DNA of 13,164 nucleotides, taken from the NCBI GenBank assembly GCA_013215525.1, contig JABSQY010000044.1, positions 1-13,164 on the forward strand, written 5' to 3'. Position numbers and translations under genes: made by a program. This document shows, piece by piece, positions 12,174 through 13,164 of the stretch (the first letter of the stretch is position 1; every line of letters begins with the position of its first letter). The DNA is from Nanoarchaeales archaeon. GTDB taxonomy: Archaea > Nanobdellota > Nanobdellia > Woesearchaeales > UBA583. The notes beneath the pieces are model-generated. The model searched no databases and had not been told where the DNA came from. It saw only the letters and a program-made list of their open reading frames with translations.

Positions 12174-12595
12174 AAATAGATAAAACAACAAGAGGAATTG
12201 AACAAAAAATTTTAGAATCTTTAAAGATAGTATATGAATTTTCAAAACAATTAGATAACTCCGTTTCACAAATAGTTACTCAATACTGGAGTCATTCAGA
12301 AGAAAGAATTAATTCAATATTAACACATTCTCAAACAGCAATAGAATTATCTGAAACATTGGATAAAGAAAACAATAGATACAGAGAATTACATATTCTT
12401 ACAGATTTATTTAAAGAAGATATAAATCCAAATATAGAAGAATTCAAACTACAAGTTGAGAAGCATTATAACAAAAATGGACACACAAAATTATTCAGTA
12501 CTAAAATTAATCAAAAAAGAGACAAATGGTTTAATGATACTTTAGACTCAATAACTATGAGATATCTTCACATAAGAAATGAATTAAATAAATAA
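12170..12595 (+). CDS. uncharacterised helical protein coupled to the membrane protein
   Basis: A 141-residue soluble, helical protein starting at GTG, whose last two bases with the following A are the upstream stop (GTGA). This overlap is typical of translational coupling and supports the GTG start; there is no TATA box or nearby ATG. Predicted long helices span about 8-32, 42-66 and 72-102, with a C-terminal DKWFNDTLDSITMRYLHIRN (118-137). The polar/hydrophobic periodicity suggests a helical bundle. I recognise no family. By context it could be a cytoplasmic partner of the membrane protein. A 7-bp hairpin followed by a T run ends the unit. Confidence 0.65.
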   Translation: MKIDKTTRGIEQKILESLKIVYEFSKQLDNSVSQIVTQYWSHSEERINSILTHSQTAIELSETLDKENNRYRELHILTDLFKEDINPNIEEFKLQVEKHYNKNGHTKLFSTKINQKRDKWFNDTLDSITMRYLHIRNELNK

Positions 12596-12614
12596 AAAAT
12601 ATTTTAATAAATAA

Positions 12615-12634
12615 AAGTTACATAATAGTAACTT
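12615..12634 (+). terminator. hairpin terminator after the coupled pair
   Basis: AAGTTAC (12615-12621) and GTAACTT (12628-12634) form a perfect 7-bp stem with a 6-nt loop, followed 6 nt later by TTTTTG. It is the most terminator-like element in the right half. Confidence 0.55.
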
Positions 12635-12689
12635 AACTAATTTTTGTCAACCTCAATTAATATATATAATTAAACTATCTTTAAATAAT

Positions 12690-13067
12690 ATGGAACAAAA
12701 CACATTATCAATAATAATAAACAAACCAGCAGTACAAGTCTTTAAATTTACAACAAACCCAAGCAACACACATCTCTGGGTGCCATTTGTAGATGAGGAA
12801 ATAATAGACAAATACCCAATCAAACTTGGAACAATATATAAAAGTAGAAGAGAAAAATACTGGAATGAATCTAAAGTTACACAATTTAAAATAAATAAAT
12901 TATTTAAATTAGAAAATAATAAATTTTCAGTAAAATACAAATATGAAATAATAGATGAAAACAAAACTAAATTAATTTATATTGAAACAATTAAACAAGG
13001 AACTCTTACAAACAAATTTGAAATCAAAGTACTTGAAAAATTAAAACATATTGTTGAACTAAAATAG
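12690..13067 (+). CDS. SRPBCC (START/Bet v1-like) fold protein
   Basis: A 125-residue protein with the opening pattern of the SRPBCC ligand-binding superfamily: a first strand LSIIINKPAVQVFKFTT (6-22), then NPSNTHLWVPFVDEEIIDK (23-41) with the W-x-P region, then PIKLGTIYKSRRE (43-55), where the G-T-x-Y strand is characteristic. Alternating strands and a C-terminal helix (NKFEIKVLEKLKHIVEL) close the fold. These proteins bind hydrophobic small molecules in a deep pocket, and some are cyclases or chaperone-like. At 125 residues it is slightly short for the family. TATATATAATT near 12661-12671 lies about 26 nt upstream. The ligand is unknown. Confidence 0.72.
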   Translation: MEQNTLSIIINKPAVQVFKFTTNPSNTHLWVPFVDEEIIDKYPIKLGTIYKSRREKYWNESKVTQFKINKLFKLENNKFSVKYKYEIIDENKTKLIYIETIKQGTLTNKFEIKVLEKLKHIVELK

Positions 13068-13091
13068 TGAAAGTTGACATAACCAATTAAT

Positions 13092-13152
13092 AACACTCAA
13101 AAAGTAAACTTTTTTCAAGATATACCAACTCAAAGTTGGTATAATAGGTGTT
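13092..13152. repeat. compact two-hairpin structure enclosed by an outer stem
   Basis: AACAC (13092-13096) can pair with GTGTT (13148-13152), enclosing AAAAAG-TAAA-CTTTTT (13099-13114) and a perfect 10-bp stem TATACCAACT-CAA-AGTTGGTATA (13121-13143). It begins 25 nt after the SRPBCC gene stop. It could be a terminator, a regulator-binding dyad for a gene beyond the window, or a small structured RNA. Confidence 0.5.
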
Positions 13153-13164
13153 CTTCTCAATTAT

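Noticed and set aside
1..13164. CRISPR array or insertion sequence
   Set aside because: No series of regularly spaced identical repeats and no transposase or integrase reading frame was seen; the repeats found are two diverged copies and local palindromes.

Overview
The window is a very AT-rich, gene-dense stretch that looks archaeal, most likely a small-genome DPANN lineage (Woesearchaeota/Pacearchaeota-like; the placement is inference). The evidence seen directly: a tRNA whose intron sits in a textbook bulge-helix-bulge motif at position 37/38; TATA boxes (often exactly TTTATAAA) centred about 24-30 nt before start codons with almost no Shine-Dalgarno sequences, as expected for leaderless transcripts; and an archaeal/eukaryotic-style one-chain glycyl-tRNA synthetase. 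RadC, which is mainly bacterial, suggests some gene transfer.

Layout. 1-2050 is an accessory-looking stretch: the tail of an unknown gene, a small membrane protein with a TTG start, a two-gene module resembling a RelE/ParE-type toxin-antitoxin pair, and a solitary PD-(D/E)XK nuclease-like protein. The genes are separated by two diverged copies of a 76-92 bp intergenic repeat, and the stretch ends in a hairpin-rich spacer with two identical 11-bp repeats. 2055-3632 is glyS. 3731-5571 on the minus strand holds the last two steps of UMP synthesis, pyrF then pyrE, followed by a small membrane protein. pyrE carries an in-frame TAA at codon 9 although the rest of the gene looks intact. 5572-5877 has no protein gene but contains a hairpin of about 93 nt whose arm differences are all G-U wobbles when read as plus-strand RNA, plus a terminator-like hairpin for radC. 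radC (minus) and a site-2-type M50 protease (plus) diverge from a shared 220-bp region.

7594-9070 holds a DUF2892-like membrane protein, tRNA-Gly(GCC), the intron-bearing tRNA-Ile(UAU) and a LysE/RhtB-type exporter. 9154-13067 is a run of short plus-strand genes, most with their own TATA box: two unrecognised proteins, an endonuclease/exonuclease/phosphatase-fold hydrolase, a GNAT acetyltransferase, a membrane protein coupled by a GTGA overlap to a helical protein, and an SRPBCC-fold protein. The window ends in a compact inverted-repeat structure at 13092-13152.

Best candidates for something new: the structured tRNA-Ile intron, the plus-strand hairpin between radC and pyrF, the repeat-separated cassette region at the left end, and the nonsense codon in pyrE.
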